A DNA stretch of 64,000 bases from Solirubrobacter soli DSM 22325 (GTDB lineage Bacteria; Actinomycetota; Thermoleophilia; Solirubrobacterales; Solirubrobacteraceae): the NCBI RefSeq assembly GCF_000423665.1, contig NZ_AUIK01000021.1:185309-249308 (forward strand), given 5' to 3'. Of this stretch, positions 62,871 through 64,000 are shown piece by piece (positions within the stretch are counted from its first letter, which is position 1; each line of letters starts with the position of its first letter). Below the pieces are notes generated by a model. The model was not told the DNA's origin. It searched no databases and worked only from the letters and a program-made list of their open reading frames with translations. Both the position numbers and the translations under genes were made by a program.

Positions 62871-62889
62871 GTTCAGGTCGCAGTCAGGT
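62871..62889 (+). promoter_or_regulatory. TCAG direct-repeat regulator box 2
   Basis: GTTCAGGTCGCAGTCAGGT: two TCAG words 11 bp apart, matching box 1 at 14 of 19 positions. It ends 24 bp upstream of dedA. A CACGCTGAAGCC block between box and ATG mirrors CACACTGACGCC at box 1, suggesting a shared -10 and a short or absent leader. Confidence 0.6.
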
Positions 62890-62913
62890 AGGCGAAGGCA
62901 CGCTGAAGCCCGA

Positions 62914-63513
62914 ATGACAACGCACTTGACGCACTGGATCGCCGACCACGGCCTCCTCGCCGTGTTCCTGTTGATGGCGGTCGATGCCGTGTTGCCTGCG
63001 GGTGGTGAGCTCGTCATGGCGTTCGGCGGCGCGCTGGCCGCCGGCGCGATCGCCGGCCACACCGGTCCGTCGTTGATCGCGGTCATCCTCGCCGGGACGC
63101 TCGGGTACCTCACCGGATCGGTCGTGGGCTGGGCGATCGGCCGAGTCGGCGGCCGCCCGCTGGTCGACCGCTACGGCCGGTGGCTGCATCTCGGTCCCCA
63201 GCGCTTCCTGCGCGCGGAGCAGTGGTTCTCCCGCTACGGCGCCTCGTTCGTCCTCTTCGGCCGTCTGCTGCCGCTGATCCGGTCGTTCGTCTCGATCCCC
63301 GCCGGCGTGCTCGAGTACCCGCTCGCGCGCTACGTCCTGCTGAGCGCGTTGGCGTCGCTGCTGTGGTGCGTCGCGTTCGCCGCCGGCGGGCACGCGCTCG
63401 GGAGCAATTGGGAGTCGCTGCACCACGTGTTCCGCTACCTCGACTACGCGGCCGTGGTCGCCGTCCTGGCCGGCGCGGCGCTGGTCCTCGTCCGGTTCCG
63501 AAAGGCGCTCTGA
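62914..63513 (+). CDS. DedA-family membrane protein
   Basis: 199 aa, SNARE-associated/DedA fold. N-terminal reentrant helices (LLAVFLLMAVDAVLPAGGEL) and the signature VLFGRLLPLIRSFVSIPAGV with the conserved Arg and Pro, ending in a basic tail. DedA proteins move undecaprenyl phosphate or phospholipids across the membrane. Its stop overlaps the uppP start (TGATG). This couples C55-P flippase-type and C55-PP phosphatase functions. The upstream TCAG box suggests control by the regulator at 60501. Confidence 0.92.
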   Translation: MTTHLTHWIADHGLLAVFLLMAVDAVLPAGGELVMAFGGALAAGAIAGHTGPSLIAVILAGTLGYLTGSVVGWAIGRVGGRPLVDRYGRWLHLGPQRFLRAEQWFSRYGASFVLFGRLLPLIRSFVSIPAGVLEYPLARYVLLSALASLLWCVAFAAGGHALGSNWESLHHVFRYLDYAAVVAVLAGAALVLVRFRKAL

Positions 63514-64000
63514 TGCACCCGATCTCCTACGCCCAGGCCGCGTTCCTCGGCGCCCTCCAGGGCGCCACCGAGCTCTTCCCGGTCTCGAGCCTCGGGCACA
63601 GCGTGATCGCGCCGCGGCTGCTCGGCTGGGACATCCACCAGCAGGACGACTTCTTCCTCACCTTTCTCGTGGCGACCCACCTCGCCACGGCGATCGTGCT
63701 GTTCGGGTTCTTCTGGCGTGACTGGATGCGCATCCTCGCCGGGCTCGGGCGCTCGGTCCGCGACCGTGGCCTCGATCCCGAAGACCGTGACGCCCGCCTC
63801 GGCTGGCTGCTGGTCATCGGCACGATCCCGGCCGGCCTGCTCGGGCTCGTCTTCGAGCATCCGCTGCGCAGCGTCTTCGCCTCTCCGATCACGGCGGCGA
63901 TCTTCCTGTTCGGCAACGGCCTGATGCTGCTCGCGGCCGAGCACTGGCGGCGCAGCGCACCCGTCCGCCACGACGCCCGCTTCAGCGACGAGCGGCTCGC
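63513..64000 (+). CDS. uppP: Undecaprenyl-diphosphatase, 5' part (runs off window)
   Basis: 162 codons visible of an expected about 270. LGALQGATELFPVSSLGHSV is the BacA/UppP active-site motif with the catalytic Glu, His and Ser region; IGTIPAGLLGLVFE begins the second motif. SLGHSV replaces the usual SSGH version slightly. Hydrolyses undecaprenyl pyrophosphate to recycle the lipid carrier for peptidoglycan and other wall polymers. Overlaps dedA by 1 bp (TGATG), so the two are translationally coupled. Confidence 0.93.
   Translation, partial: MHPISYAQAAFLGALQGATELFPVSSLGHSVIAPRLLGWDIHQQDDFFLTFLVATHLATAIVLFGFFWRDWMRILAGLGRSVRDRGLDPEDRDARLGWLLVIGTIPAGLLGLVFEHPLRSVFASPITAAIFLFGNGLMLLAAEHWRRSAPVRHDARFSDERL

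Overview
The window is very GC-rich, tightly packed DNA with many GTG/TTG starts and 1-10 bp stop/start overlaps. It has no transposases, CRISPR arrays, or tRNA or rRNA genes that I can see. Gene content (DevS-like GAF kinase, B12-riboswitched class I ribonucleotide reductase, red-type RuBisCO, LuxR-family ATPase regulator, secreted proteins with a shared C-terminal domain) points to a soil-type actinomycete. My best guess is the Solirubrobacterales (Thermoleophilia); this placement is inferred from the proteins alone.

Layout. 0-7.5 kb: two cobalamin riboswitches face each other across a B12-related locus. One precedes nrdB-nrdA and the other precedes metE, which is broken by two internal deletions; an intact short MetE-like gene follows it. 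7.5-10.8 kb: MarR regulator, FMN reductase and luciferase-like monooxygenase with a palindromic operator, then a membrane-anchored cytochrome c. 10.8-28 kb: a dormancy- or redox-stress-like neighbourhood. It has a fused scar of a lost two-component system, three paralogous FAD oxidoreductases, a VOC protein, a GAF-GAF histidine kinase, a P1B metal ATPase with a TPCP motif, a receiver-only protein, a double universal stress protein, phosphoketolase, alcohol dehydrogenase, an FtsX-type ABC exporter and a baeRF-type protein. Several promoters here share a CGTAGTT element.

28-46 kb: mostly secreted or envelope proteins (solute-binding-type protein, a PDG-repeat propeller-like protein, TIGR03118 protein, GT39 glycosyltransferase, Tat-exported sugar isomerase-like protein, GH106-like rhamnosidase, CopC, subtilase), a large LuxR/MalT-type regulator and MsrA. 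46.5-52.9 kb: a Calvin cycle island. On the minus strand it reads comB-rbcL-rbcS-cbbX-cbbP, with divergent cbbR, and glpX followed by a class II aldolase reduced to a 110-codon remnant. 53-58 kb: two secreted metallopeptidases (M64, M28). 58-64 kb: a DadA-like oxidase, an OmpR-type two-component system with a PepSY protein, a YbhN-type membrane protein, DedA and the start of uppP. A direct-repeat promoter element occurs twice near that two-component system.

Recurring theme. At least four loci (metE, the response regulator/kinase scar, the aldolase, a secreted repeat protein) keep recognisable ends but have lost internal sequence or frame, in one or two cases at short microhomologies. Either the lineage is eroding genes by short deletions, or the assembly has collapsed GC-rich segments. 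Raw reads would separate the two.
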